Assembly: GCA_020431945.1 (NCBI GenBank)
Contig: JAGQHH010000235.1
Location: 1 to 9,151, forward strand
DNA length: 9,151 nucleotides
Direction of reading: 5' to 3'
Origin: Cyanobacteria bacterium HKST-UBA02
GTDB lineage: Bacteria; Cyanobacteriota; Vampirovibrionia; Obscuribacterales; Obscuribacteraceae
Positions within the stretch are counted from its first letter, which is position 1. Every line of letters begins with the position of its first letter. Made by a program: the position numbers and the translations under genes. Positions 1 through 6,698 of this stretch are shown piece by piece. The notes under the pieces are model-generated. The model was not told the DNA's origin, did not search any database, and was given only the letters and a program-made list of their open reading frames with translations.

Positions 1-356
1 GCGCCGTATTTCGAACGACGCTGACGACGATCCTTGACGCCCTGGGTATCCAGAACACCGCGCAGGATGTGATAGCGGACACCCGGAAGGTCCTTGACCC
101 TGCCGCCCCGGACCAGAACCACAGAGTGCTCCTGGAGGTTGTGACCGATACCCGGGATATAAGCCGTTACTTCGATGCCATTGGTCAAGCGCACCCTGGC
201 GATCTTCCGCAGAGCCGAGTTCGGCTTCTTAGGGGTGGTGGTCTTAACCTGAGTGCATACTCCGCGACGTTGCGGGCAAGCCTTCAGGGCCGGAGACTTG
301 GTCTTGAAAGTGACCTTTTTGCGTTCTCGGCGGATGAGTTGATTAATGGTTGGCAC
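1..356 (-). CDS. rpsL: 30S ribosomal protein S12, 3' end cut by window edge
   Basis: S12 sits at the 30S decoding centre and helps set translational accuracy. The reverse strand translates as V(M)[17 protein letters not shown] and continues with the family signatures [27 protein letters not shown] and [14 protein letters not shown], ending in RRSKYGA at the edge. 118 full codons are present, so only a few C-terminal residues are missing (family about 124). The start is GTG at 356-354, fixed by the universal PTINQ N-terminus and by an AGGAG ribosome site (complement of 364-368) seven bases upstream. The lysines of the PKKPNS and RVKDLPG loops, where streptomycin-resistance changes occur, are wild-type. 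It is preceded by its own promoter, so it is probably the first gene of a str operon (rpsG, fusA, tuf expected beyond the window; not visible). The cyanobacterial-type sequence is a taxonomic hint. Confidence 0.97.
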   Translation of the reverse strand, partial: MPTINQLIRRERKKVTFKTKSPALKACPQRRGVCTQVKTTTPKKPNSALRKIARVRLTNGIEVTAYIPGIGHNLQEHSVVLVRGGRVKDLPGVRYHILRGVLDTQGVKDRRQRRSKYG

Positions 357-363
357 CAGAAAG

Positions 364-368
364 CTCCT
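364..368 (-). promoter_or_regulatory. ribosome binding site of rpsL
   Basis: AGGAG on the minus strand, seven bases before the GTG codon at 356. It supports the GTG start over any other codon in the frame. Confidence 0.8.
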
Positions 369-400
369 GAATATAGATAACGAAAATCGAGCGAAAGGCA

Positions 401-430
401 ATGATACCGACAGTCTCGGAATCATGTCAA
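401..430 (-). promoter_or_regulatory. sigma-70-type promoter for rpsL
   Basis: On the minus strand TTGACA (complement of 425-430, perfect -35) is followed after 18 bases by TATCAT (complement of 401-406, five of six matches to the -10 consensus). Transcription would start near 394, giving a leader of about 38 bases that contains the AGGAG ribosome site of rpsL. This is the best promoter match in the window, as expected for a ribosomal protein operon. Confidence 0.72.
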
Positions 431-561
431 CGCCGCCGAGCTCTCAAACAGCGAAACCGTGAGGATTCGGCGACATTAAAGCTTATCAGATGATGTACAG
501 GGCTACCGGGCAGTTTCTCAATTCTTTTACAAATCAGCAGGGGCCCTAGTTGTCACTTGCA

Positions 562-589
562 GAACTTCAACCGATATCGGTTGAAGTTC
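562..589. repeat. perfect 28-bp palindrome, copy 1 of an interspersed repeat
   Basis: The 28 bases 562-589 equal their own reverse complement: two 14-base arms, centre CCGATATCGG, no loop. The site lies 29 bases past the stop of the GNAT gene (619) and well upstream of the rpsL promoter. Bases 567-593 match 5042-5068 at 26 of 27 positions, including nine bases outside the shared 18-bp palindrome core, so this is a repeat with an orientation rather than only a symmetric protein site. There is no T-run after it on either strand, so a classical intrinsic terminator is unlikely. It could be a REP-like element, an mRNA 3'-end stabiliser for the GNAT transcript or a regulator site. Confidence 0.8.
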
Positions 590-618
590 CAGAGACCAGA
601 TGGTCAAGAGCTCGAGAA

Positions 619-1707
619 TTAAGCCCCGTCTTCGTCGAATCCTTCCATGATCCTGTATTCAGGGCTTATAAAAGGAATATTGATGGCCGGGCGGCCAAGA
701 GGTGGTATCGTCACCGCCTGATCGATTGAGAGGCGCGGGCGTTTGGCTCGTAGCCAGTGCTCTCTGCCGACCAGGGAGAAGGAGCCGACGCGATCGAGAC
801 CGGTACGATCCAGGGCTTCGATGAGGGATTTCTGGAAGTCGTAAACCTTTATGACCACCATTCCTTTCATCCCTGCTTTTCGCATCATTGTGAGAACAAA
901 TTCAACTACGGCGTCGGCGAGATGCTCGAAGCCCTGGTTGACCAGGAATTCGATATGGAAGTCTCCTTCCCTGTGGGCGCTTACCTTGGCGGCGCAGGGA
1001 ATGACGTCCCTGCCTTTCTCTTCGACGACCCAGTACCAGGATCTGTGTTTGAGAAGCTTGCGGGTCATTTTTTCGAGCGATTCGATATTGAGCTCGGGGA
1101 CTTGATAGTCTTCGGCGACGAAGTCGTATACGCGCCTGATGTCTGCGGGCAGAATGCTTTGATGGAGCTGGAAGAGATTGCTCTGGTCTTCGGGGCGGGC
1201 CAGACGGAAGCTTTTGAGAACTTCCGGATCGGCGGTTTCCTGGAAGTCTATGGGGACCTGGTAATAAGTGATCCTTGTCAGCCTTCGAAAACCGCAGGAG
1301 CCGAGGAGTGACAGACCGGCGGAGTTCTGGTCGGAGACTTCCGCTGTGAAGTGGTTGATGCCCTGGCTGCCGAATTGAGCCAGGACGTACCGGATGAGCT
1401 CCTGGGCGATGCCACGACCCCGGTGCTGGGGATGGACCACTAGATGATCTATATGCCAGCAGTTGTTCGATTTGCCTGTTGAATCAAGGGAAATCAGACC
1501 GAGTACAACGCCATCGTCTTTGGCGACATAGACGGAGGGGCCGAGATGCCAGTTGCAGGGCAGCCAGTGCTGCCAGAAGGTGAAGCCGGCATCGAAGATT
1601 TTCTCTTCCTGGCAGAAGCTTTCGTAGGGCACAGGTCCGTCCTGGTGGCGAAGAAGCGCTCGGACCTGGGCGGTATCAGTGAGGAAGAATGGCTTGATCT
1701 TGATCAT
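619..1707 (-). CDS. GNAT-family N-acetyltransferase with two tandem GNAT-like domains
   Basis: This 362-residue protein begins with a typical GNAT domain (about 1-155). Strand 1 is MIKIKPFFLTDTAQVRALL, and the acetyl-CoA loop is HLVVHPQHRGRGIAQELI, with Q94-x-x-G97-x-G99 matching the (Q/R)xxGx(G/A) motif. NSAGLSLLGSCGFRRL follows, the usual helix 4/strand 7 signature. Residues about 160-335 look like a second, degenerate GNAT fold (FHIEFLVNQGFEHLADAVVEFVL, then a final GxxRVGSFSLV-like strand) without a clear acetyl-CoA loop. Such double-GNAT proteins transfer acetyl groups from acetyl-CoA to amines; the substrate cannot be told from the sequence. The start is ATG at 1707 because strand 1 of the fold begins there, yet no Shine-Dalgarno sequence precedes it. 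It is transcribed divergently from smpB. Confidence 0.88.
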   Translation of the reverse strand: MIKIKPFFLTDTAQVRALLRHQDGPVPYESFCQEEKIFDAGFTFWQHWLPCNWHLGPSVYVAKDDGVVLGLISLDSTGKSNNCWHIDHLVVHPQHRGRGIAQELIRYVLAQFGSQGINHFTAEVSDQNSAGLSLLGSCGFRRLTRITYYQVPIDFQETADPEVLKSFRLARPEDQSNLFQLHQSILPADIRRVYDFVAEDYQVPELNIESLEKMTRKLLKHRSWYWVVEEKGRDVIPCAAKVSAHREGDFHIEFLVNQGFEHLADAVVEFVLTMMRKAGMKGMVVIKVYDFQKSLIEALDRTGLDRVGSFSLVGREHWLRAKRPRLSIDQAVTIPPLGRPAINIPFISPEYRIMEGFDEDGA

Positions 1708-1744
1708 CTATAAAAGGAAGGAATCAGCGCCGCTATCAGGCTTT

Positions 1745-1764
1745 ATGATACCACGAATTGTCAA
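1745..1764 (-). promoter_or_regulatory. possible extended -10 promoter for the GNAT gene
   Basis: On the minus strand TGGTATCAT (complement of 1745-1753) fits an extended -10 element, TGn followed by a five-of-six -10 box. The same TATCAT hexamer serves in the rpsL promoter. A TTGACA lies only eight bases upstream of the -10 (complement of 1759-1764), too close to act as its -35. The predicted start would be near 1738, giving a leader of about 30 bases. Confidence 0.4.
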
Positions 1765-1863
1765 GCGGAGAGGCTTTTCGGACACTGGCAGCCCGACAGG
1801 GCGCGAATAAGATAGATCGCAGCCCGGCTTTGAGATACGGCATTCTTTGTATTGAATTCGGTT

Positions 1864-1869
1864 TATACT
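1864..1869 (+). promoter_or_regulatory. possible -10 element for smpB
   Basis: TATACT matches five of six -10 consensus bases and lies about 80 bases before the preferred smpB start. No good -35 hexamer stands 16-18 bases upstream, so the call is weak. A small hairpin (GGGAC, loop CTCA, GTCCC) follows in the leader at about 1891-1904. Confidence 0.3.
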
Positions 1870-1947
1870 GAAATCGTGCTGGTTCTCGGGGACCTCAGTC
1901 CCTGAATGCCGGCCGTTTCGGACTTGAGTCGCGGGAGTCCCGAAGGC

Positions 1948-2466
1948 ATGGCCAGGGCTAAGCAGAGCAAGACTGCGGAAAAACAGAGCAAGAGCACCGA
2001 GAAGGACGGGAAGCCCCCGTCGAAGACGATTGCGGACAATCGCCGGGCGCGTCATGAATATGAGGTTCTCGAGTCTCTCGAAGCTGGTATCGAGCTTTTC
2101 GGAACGGAAGTGAAGTCGATGCGGCAGGGCAAAGCCAATCTTCAGGACAGTCATGCCCGGATCGAGGATGGAGAGGTATGGCTGTATAACTGCCATATAT
2201 CCCCTTATGACCACGGCAATCGTTTCAACCATGACCCGGTCAGGAAGCGGCGCCTGCTCCTCAATAAAAGAGAGATTTTGAAACTAAAATCTAAGATACA
2301 AGAGAAGGGTCTGACCCTTATTCCGCTTAAACTATACTTCAAGGCCAACTGGGTGAAGGTCCATCTGGGTCTTTGCCGGGGCAAACGGCTCTATGACAAG
2401 AGACAGACCATCACCAAGCGCGACGCCGATCGGCAGATCGAGCGGCTGGTGAAAAGCAGACGATAG
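1948..2466 (+). CDS. smpB: SsrA-binding protein SmpB
   Basis: SmpB binds tmRNA and brings it to ribosomes stalled on broken mRNAs. The 172-residue product has the full family core from about residue 26: KTIADNRRARHEYEVLE, IELFGTEVKSMRQGKANLQD, the EVWLYNCHISPYDHGN stretch, DPVRKRRLLLNKREI, GLTLIPLKLYFKANWVKV and LCRGKRLYDKR, then a basic C-terminal helix. The first 25 residues are a Lys/Ser-rich extension not part of the fold. An in-frame ATG at 1906 would add 14 residues (MPAVSDLSRGSPEG) unlike any SmpB. The 1948 start is preferred because GGGAG stands about ten bases upstream and the Lys-rich leader begins there, but this is not certain. The next gene starts 39 bases later on the same strand, so co-transcription is likely. 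No ssrA gene is visible in the window. Confidence 0.95.
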   Translation: MARAKQSKTAEKQSKSTEKDGKPPSKTIADNRRARHEYEVLESLEAGIELFGTEVKSMRQGKANLQDSHARIEDGEVWLYNCHISPYDHGNRFNHDPVRKRRLLLNKREILKLKSKIQEKGLTLIPLKLYFKANWVKVHLGLCRGKRLYDKRQTITKRDADRQIERLVKSRR

Positions 2467-2505
2467 TAAGACGATATTGAAAATACGAGGTGATTCGAGA
2501 GAAGT

Positions 2506-4989
2506 ATGAGACTGGCTAGAGAAACCGTCGATTTCAAGATCCTTCTGAAACTGGTTCCGGCTCTCTTTCTCCTCGCCCTGGGCGCCGCTTGCGCGGCACC
2601 GGCCGGTGCCGACGAGAAGCAGAAAGCACCAGTGGCGGTGCTGAACAGCAAGGTCAATGCCGGCACCTATCAGTACCAGCATCTGGGCACCTACGAAAAC
2701 GATTATTTCGAGTTCAAGCGCACCCTCGGCGCCGCCAATATCCAGTTCGACGAGATCTATGACGGCGACCTGGCGGCCGGCAGAGCCCGGCTGGGCGCCT
2801 ACAAGCTCGTGGTCGTTCCGCTCCTGGTGGACATGTCGGCAGACGCCGTCAACGGGCTGACCGAGTATTATCGTGGCGGCGGTCGGGTCCTGATCACCGA
2901 CGGCGGCGGCCAGCTTCAACCCGGGGCCGCATCGGTGGCTTCGCTTGCCGGCGTCAGCCCGTCCGAGTCCGCCACTTTCAAGGAGCCGGCACGGCTTGCC
3001 TGGACCGATTCGCCGATTCCAATTAAAGAAGACTTCGCCGTTGGCACCACGGTCGCCCGGCTGAAGATCACAGACGGCTGCAAAACCCTCGCCCGGTGGG
3101 AATCCCAGGAGACCGCTGCGGCCGGTGCTGCCATCGTGCGCAAGAACAATGTCGCTTATTTCGGCTGGGCCCCCGGTCTGCAGGGTGAAATCACCGCCAA
3201 TGCCCGGTTCATGTCCATGGTCCTGGACGACCTGAGCCCCGGTATCACCCAGGAAGCAGCTGTGAAAATCAGCTTTGCCGAGTATCAATCGATAAAAGAC
3301 GAGCTCGACTATTTGAAAAAACGCACCGAAGAAGCAATCAGCACCGCCAAGCAAGCTGAGTTCGCGGTGCCCATGGGTGTGATCCAGAGCAATTTCGATC
3401 AGGCCATCAAGCATATCGAGCAGTTCCACGAAGCCTATCACGCACGCCGCTTCGCCGAAGCGGACAATCATCTCGAGAAAGCCCGGAGCCTCCTGGCTAT
3501 CGCCTTTGGGCAGTCGATGCCGGTAAGACCGGTGGAAGCCCGCTCGGTCTGGCTCGATCGCGGAACCATAGTGGCCTGCCGCAACGCCCAGGGAATGAAG
3601 GCTCTCTTCGACAAGCTCCAGCGCGCCGGCATCAACGTGGTCTATTTCGAGACCAATAATGCCGGTTTTGTCATGTATCCCGGCAGCAAGTTCACCGATC
3701 AGAACCCCGAGACCCTCGCCTGGGACCCCATGGGCACGGCAGTCTCCGAAGCGAAGAAACGGGGCATGGAAATTCATGCCTGGCTCTGGATCTTCAATGT
3801 CGGCAATACCAGACACAATCCGATCATCAACAAAGAGCCCGACTACCCCGGTCCGGTCCTGAACCGTTATGGCTTCGATCTGGCCATGGCTGCTCGCAAC
3901 GGCGCCCTGGTTCCGCCCCGGCAGAGCGAATTCTGGCTCGATCCCTCCAACAAGAATGCCCGCCAGTACGTCAAGAATCTGATCACCGAAGTGATCACCC
4001 GTTTCCCCGTCGACGGCATCCAGCTCGACTATATCCGCTATCCCTTCAACAACAAGGGCTCCGAGATGGGCTTCAACTGGCTCAGCCGGGTCAAGTTCGA
4101 GCAGGAGACCGGTCTGTCCCTGGATAAGCTCGATGACGAGACCAGAGAAGTCTTCATAGCCTGGAAGATCCAGCAGGTCAACGAATTCGTCCGGGAAACC
4201 TCGGAGCTGGTGAGAAGCACCAGACCCGGTATGCGAATCTCAGCAGCCGTCTACGCCTTCCCCCCTAGAATGAGAAGAAACGCCATCCAGCAGGACTGGG
4301 AAACCTGGGTGGCAAACGGCTGGATAGACACTCTCAATCCCATGACCTATGCCGAAGACGCCAAAAGTCTCGCGGTCATGGCTGATTTCTGCCGGGAAGC
4401 CACCGCCGACAAGGCCCTCGTCTATCCCGGCCTGGCCATCAGACGTTTCGACGCTGCTGGTCTCATCGAGCAAATCGACCAGGCCCGGGTGAACGGAACC
4501 CTCGGGACCACTATCTTTGCCGTAGCGCATCTGGACGACAAGAGAATGGATATTCTCAGGGTCGGTCCCTACAGGCGCAAAACCCTGCTGACACCGCAGT
4601 CGCAGCCTATAAGAGCGAGCCGATTCCTGGTCGATGACTTCGCCGCCATGGTCAATCGCTACCTGCAGGACCCAAAAACCCACATCCTCTCGGACACAGC
4701 CAGCACGAATGACGTGATCGTCCAGATCGAGGCCATTCAAAAAGCGATGCACGAGCTCCACCCCAACTCCTCCCCCGAACAGCTCGAAGCCGCCCGTAAC
4801 GAAATCACTCATCTTCACGACACGGCGAAAGAATGGCTGAGGCTCGAAGCCTTCATCCAGAGAGGATTCAGAGCTCAATACATAGTTAACTATCTCAGTC
4901 AGGTCGAGGCTATTCTCGCCTACGCCTCCCACAGAGCCAGCGTCGAAGCCAACCCCGAGCGCCCGAATCTGGCTGGCGCCAATATGTAG
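2506..4989 (+). CDS. exported multidomain glycosyl-hydrolase-like protein (GHL10/DUF187 family)
   Basis: The protein has 827 residues. An N-terminal signal (basic start, hydrophobic core about 12-28, AACAAPAGADE) predicts export; the Cys at 29 lacks a proper lipobox. Residues about 42-240 resemble a class-I glutamine-amidotransferase or ThuA-like fold (YKLVVVPLLVDMS at 99-111, then RGGGRVLITDGGG) without an obvious catalytic triad. A helical segment (about 255-335) leads into a TIM-barrel GHL10 domain (about 345-690). Its marks are RSVWLDRG (346-353), HAWLWIFNVG (from 424), WLDPSN (477-482), DGIQLDYIRYP (503-513) and LNPMTYAED (610-618). The last 120 residues are helical. The family is thought to cleave envelope or extracellular polysaccharide, but substrate and activity are not established here. 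It follows smpB by 39 bases and is closed by a terminator. Confidence 0.88.
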   Translation: MRLARETVDFKILLKLVPALFLLALGAACAAPAGADEKQKAPVAVLNSKVNAGTYQYQHLGTYENDYFEFKRTLGAANIQFDEIYDGDLAAGRARLGAYKLVVVPLLVDMSADAVNGLTEYYRGGGRVLITDGGGQLQPGAASVASLAGVSPSESATFKEPARLAWTDSPIPIKEDFAVGTTVARLKITDGCKTLARWESQETAAAGAAIVRKNNVAYFGWAPGLQGEITANARFMSMVLDDLSPGITQEAAVKISFAEYQSIKDELDYLKKRTEEAISTAKQAEFAVPMGVIQSNFDQAIKHIEQFHEAYHARRFAEADNHLEKARSLLAIAFGQSMPVRPVEARSVWLDRGTIVACRNAQGMKALFDKLQRAGINVVYFETNNAGFVMYPGSKFTDQNPETLAWDPMGTAVSEAKKRGMEIHAWLWIFNVGNTRHNPIINKEPDYPGPVLNRYGFDLAMAARNGALVPPRQSEFWLDPSNKNARQYVKNLITEVITRFPVDGIQLDYIRYPFNNKGSEMGFNWLSRVKFEQETGLSLDKLDDETREVFIAWKIQQVNEFVRETSELVRSTRPGMRISAAVYAFPPRMRRNAIQQDWETWVANGWIDTLNPMTYAEDAKSLAVMADFCREATADKALVYPGLAIRRFDAAGLIEQIDQARVNGTLGTTIFAVAHLDDKRMDILRVGPYRRKTLLTPQSQPIRASRFLVDDFAAMVNRYLQDPKTHILSDTASTNDVIVQIEAIQKAMHELHPNSSPEQLEAARNEITHLHDTAKEWLRLEAFIQRGFRAQYIVNYLSQVEAILAYASHRASVEANPERPNLAGANM

Positions 4990-5012
4990 ACCTGTCTGCA
5001 GGTTGGATCAGC

Positions 5013-5035
5013 AAGGGGGTCTGACCCTTCTTTTT
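5013..5035 (+). terminator. intrinsic terminator after the glycosyl-hydrolase-like gene
   Basis: AAGGG, a seven-base loop and CCCTT are followed at once by CTTTTT on the plus strand, 24 bases past the stop at 4989. The inner part reads GGGTC-T-GACCC. It lies just before the convergent RDD gene end and should stop plus-strand transcripts from entering it. Confidence 0.7.
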
Positions 5036-5041
5036 GAAACC

Positions 5042-5068
5042 TCAACCGATATCGGTTGAAGATCCAGA
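5042..5068. repeat. interspersed palindrome repeat, copy 2, forming the RDD gene end
   Basis: The 18 bases 5042-5059 are a perfect palindrome (TCAACCGATATCGGTTGA). With the nine bases after it they match 567-593 at 26 of 27 positions, in the same orientation. The minus-strand RDD reading frame ends in it: the last codons give S-T-D-I-G and the TGA stop is the outer arm of the palindrome. Confidence 0.8.
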
Positions 5069-5566
5069 AGTGGAAGGTTCGGTCTCGGCAATCTGCTCAG
5101 GTTCTGACTCGGCTTCTGCCGTTCTGAGGACGAGAGTCTGGGCGATGATGTCGTGGAGCGCCTGCTTCTGGGCTGTGAAGTCGGCGATTATGAAGCCGAG
5201 AAAGAAAAGGAAGCCAGAAAGAAACTTGGCTGCCATTCTTCCCAGGGCTGTGAGAAATGAGATTCTCTGTCCTTTCATGTTGGTTACTTTGATATTCATC
5301 AGGACCTTGCCCGGCGTGGCCTGGATCTGCGAGCTTTCGAAGCCGGCGAAGTAGGCGACGAAGACCAGGGCGCCTATGATTATGCCTGCCAGGTTGTATC
5401 CCCGGTCGGCTGTACTTTTATCCAGGGAGAGGACGGTGAAGGCGCTATATAGAATCAGGGCGACCATGATCCCGGCGACCAGGGTGGCAAGCATCACAAG
5501 TACGAAGTCTATGGACCAGGCCTGGAGCCTGCGCCAGAATCCGGCATAGTTGAAGTCGTCGACCAT
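5042..5566 (-). CDS. RDD-family membrane protein
   Basis: The 174-residue protein has the RDD pattern. The N-terminal AGFWRRLQAWSIDFVLV carries Arg12/Arg13 and Asp20. The central motif is ATPGKVLMNIKVTNMKGQ (83-100). The C-terminal motif is DFTAQKQALHDIIAQTLVL (129-147). Hydrophobic segments at about 19-46, 57-75 and 105-128 give three membrane spans. RDD proteins are of mostly unknown function; some are reported to act in ion transport. The acidic, Ser/Thr-rich tail (148-174) is outside the domain and its end is encoded by an interspersed palindrome. The start is ATG at 5566 because the motif begins at once; there is no ribosome site before it. It is convergent with the glycosyl-hydrolase-like gene and divergent from the gene at 5677. 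Confidence 0.9.
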   Translation of the reverse strand: MVDDFNYAGFWRRLQAWSIDFVLVMLATLVAGIMVALILYSAFTVLSLDKSTADRGYNLAGIIIGALVFVAYFAGFESSQIQATPGKVLMNIKVTNMKGQRISFLTALGRMAAKFLSGFLFFLGFIIADFTAQKQALHDIIAQTLVLRTAEAESEPEQIAETEPSTSGSSTDIG

Positions 5567-5570
5567 AATA

Positions 5571-5604
5571 GAATTCTAGCTTGTAACAAGCTCTGTGTCG
5601 GGGC
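5571..5604 (-). promoter_or_regulatory. possible promoter and operator-like palindrome of the RDD gene
   Basis: On the minus strand CCGACA (four of six) and TAGAAT (five of six) are 17 bases apart, and the -10 box ends about five bases before the ATG at 5566. Transcription would then begin at or next to the start codon, which fits the missing ribosome site. Between the two boxes lies AGCTTGTAACAAGCT (5578-5592), seven-base arms around one base, well placed for a repressor. Confidence 0.4.
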
Positions 5605-5676
5605 GTTTGCCGGCTCGGGGGCGGGGGAAAAATGCATAGGGAGGCTCATCGTCAGGCTGATTGCGGGGGTTAGGCT

Positions 5677-6471
5677 ATGGGACTGAAAGAGAAATGCCTT
5701 CTGGTTTTGATTGCCATTATGGCTATCGCCCTGGTTCCTGAGGCTATCAACCACTTCAAGACCCGGGTGACCTGGGAGAGCTACAGTGACCAGGGGCGGC
5801 GTCTGGTCAAATTTGGCGACCCCGAGAAGACTGTCGAGTATTTCAAGGCAGAGTCCCAGAAAGTCCTGCGTGAAGGCAAGAGTAGCGACCCGCGCTATAT
5901 CGCGACCCTGGAGGGTATGGCTCTGGGCTATGAGAAGCAGGGTCTCTATTTGAGCGCCCTGGATCAAGTAGGGGAAGCCCTCAATACTCTCAATGGTGCT
6001 TTCTTCAAAGATAGGGTCCGGATAGCCCAGGTCATGGAACTGAAAGCGAATATATTGGATGCGCAAGGGGAGCCTGGCACCGCCAGTAGTATCCGCGCCC
6101 AGATCAAGGAGTTGACGCCCTGGTGGCAATGGTTCTGGAGTTGCTTCATCATTGCTTTCGCCACTGAGGCTCTTTATCTCGCCAATGTGCTCGCTCGTCC
6201 CGATGATATCGAGTGGAGCCATTTCAAAGTCGACCATGCCATGGTCTATGTATGGTCGGTGTTGATCGCCACTGTGGGAATGATCCGCGGGCTCCTCATG
6301 CAGGGCATGTCCTGGGATGTGGCGTTCTTTCTGGCGATGGGCATTTCTCTTGCGGCTTTCCCGGCTCTCTTCGGTGCCGTTCTCGCCTGTGCCGAAAATC
6401 TCTCACCCATGGACAGCCGCAAGCTCCTCGAGCCCCCGAGCCGCAGCCACAAGCGTAGTGAGAGCCTCTAG
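5677..6471 (+). CDS. membrane protein with helical-repeat (TPR-like) middle, function unknown
   Basis: The 264-residue protein opens with one membrane span (about 7-24, LLVLIAIMAIALVPEAI). A polar helical section (about 33-146) follows that looks like two or three TPR-like hairpins (YFKAESQKVLREGK; YIATLEGMALGYEKQGLYLSAL, which has the spacing of TPR small and large residues). Three more spans follow at about 150-172, 188-208 and 214-238. The end is Ser/Arg/Lys-rich (SRSHKRSESL). TPR-like repeats normally bind proteins, so a scaffold role at the membrane is plausible but not shown. The start at 5677 is supported by a GGGGG stretch seven bases upstream. The last four codons and the stop are the first part of a 41-bp tandem repeat. 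It is divergent from the RDD gene, 110 bases away. Confidence 0.82.
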   Translation: MGLKEKCLLVLIAIMAIALVPEAINHFKTRVTWESYSDQGRRLVKFGDPEKTVEYFKAESQKVLREGKSSDPRYIATLEGMALGYEKQGLYLSALDQVGEALNTLNGAFFKDRVRIAQVMELKANILDAQGEPGTASSIRAQIKELTPWWQWFWSCFIIAFATEALYLANVLARPDDIEWSHFKVDHAMVYVWSVLIATVGMIRGLLMQGMSWDVAFFLAMGISLAAFPALFGAVLACAENLSPMDSRKLLEPPSRSHKRSESL

Positions 6472-6560
6472 CTCGAACGGAGCGTTTACAACAGATCAGT
6501 GAGAGCCTCTAGCTCGAACGGAGCGTTTACAACAGATCAGTGAGAGCCTCTAGCTCGAAC
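6457..6560. repeat. 41-bp exact tandem repeat, about 2.5 copies
   Basis: Copies begin at 6457, 6498 and 6539. The first two are full and identical (AGTGAGAGCCTCTAGCTCGA onward) and the third stops after 22 bases. The first copy supplies the last codons S-E-S-L and the TAG stop of the upstream gene, so the extra copies repeat a gene end without changing the protein. Perfect identity suggests a recent slippage or duplication. Each unit holds the short hairpin AGAG-C-CTCT. Confidence 0.92.
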
Positions 6561-6603
6561 AATTTATTTTCGCCGGAGCTGTCCAGAACTTTCGGCGACC
6601 GCA

Positions 6604-6609
6604 TATAGT
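6604..6609 (+). promoter_or_regulatory. weak -10 candidate upstream of the 481-residue gene
   Basis: TATAGT matches five of six -10 bases about 90 bases before the start at 6699. No convincing -35 lies 16-18 bases upstream, so it is only a candidate. Confidence 0.22.
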
Positions 6610-6658
6610 CAGGCATGGCAATCAGGCGGCGGTTTTAAGAGAACTAGTACCGGATCAC

Positions 6659-6691
6659 CCCCCGGCAGTGGAATCAGAAAGATTCAGGGGG
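6659..6691 (+). promoter_or_regulatory. leader hairpin that could mask the ribosome site
   Basis: CCCCC (6659-6663) can pair with GGGGG (6687-6691), enclosing a second stem GAATC (6671-6675) / GATTC (6681-6685) with loop AGAAA. The GGGGG with the preceding A is the likely Shine-Dalgarno sequence, seven bases before the ATG at 6699, so folding would hide it. No ligand-binding fold is recognised. Confidence 0.4.
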
Positions 6692-6698
6692 ATGAACT

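Noticed and set aside
69..380. A 103-codon plus-strand frame at the left edge
   Set aside because: It is the antisense shadow of rpsL, one of the most conserved genes.
1708..2232. A 174-codon minus-strand frame ending immediately before the GNAT start
   Set aside because: The TAG-ATG junction suggests coupling, but most of the frame is antisense to smpB and has no domain.
2305..2319. AAGGGTCTGACCCTT inside smpB, sharing 13 bases with the terminator at 5013-5035
   Set aside because: In frame it encodes KGLTL, which is expected at this SmpB position, so it is not an inserted element; the match to the terminator is probably chance.
2332..3816. A 494-codon open frame on the minus strand opposite smpB and the glycosyl-hydrolase-like gene
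   Set aside because: It lies antisense to two genes with clear family motifs, has no recognisable domain, and is a by-product of GC-rich codon use.
5509..6237. A 242-codon minus-strand open frame spanning the RDD/TPR-like divergent region
   Set aside because: It overlaps the RDD start in another frame and runs antisense to the membrane protein gene, with no family signature.
6485..6554. TTTACA with a 17-base spacer inside the 41-bp repeats as possible repeated promoters
   Set aside because: The would-be -10 (TCTAGC) matches only three of six bases.
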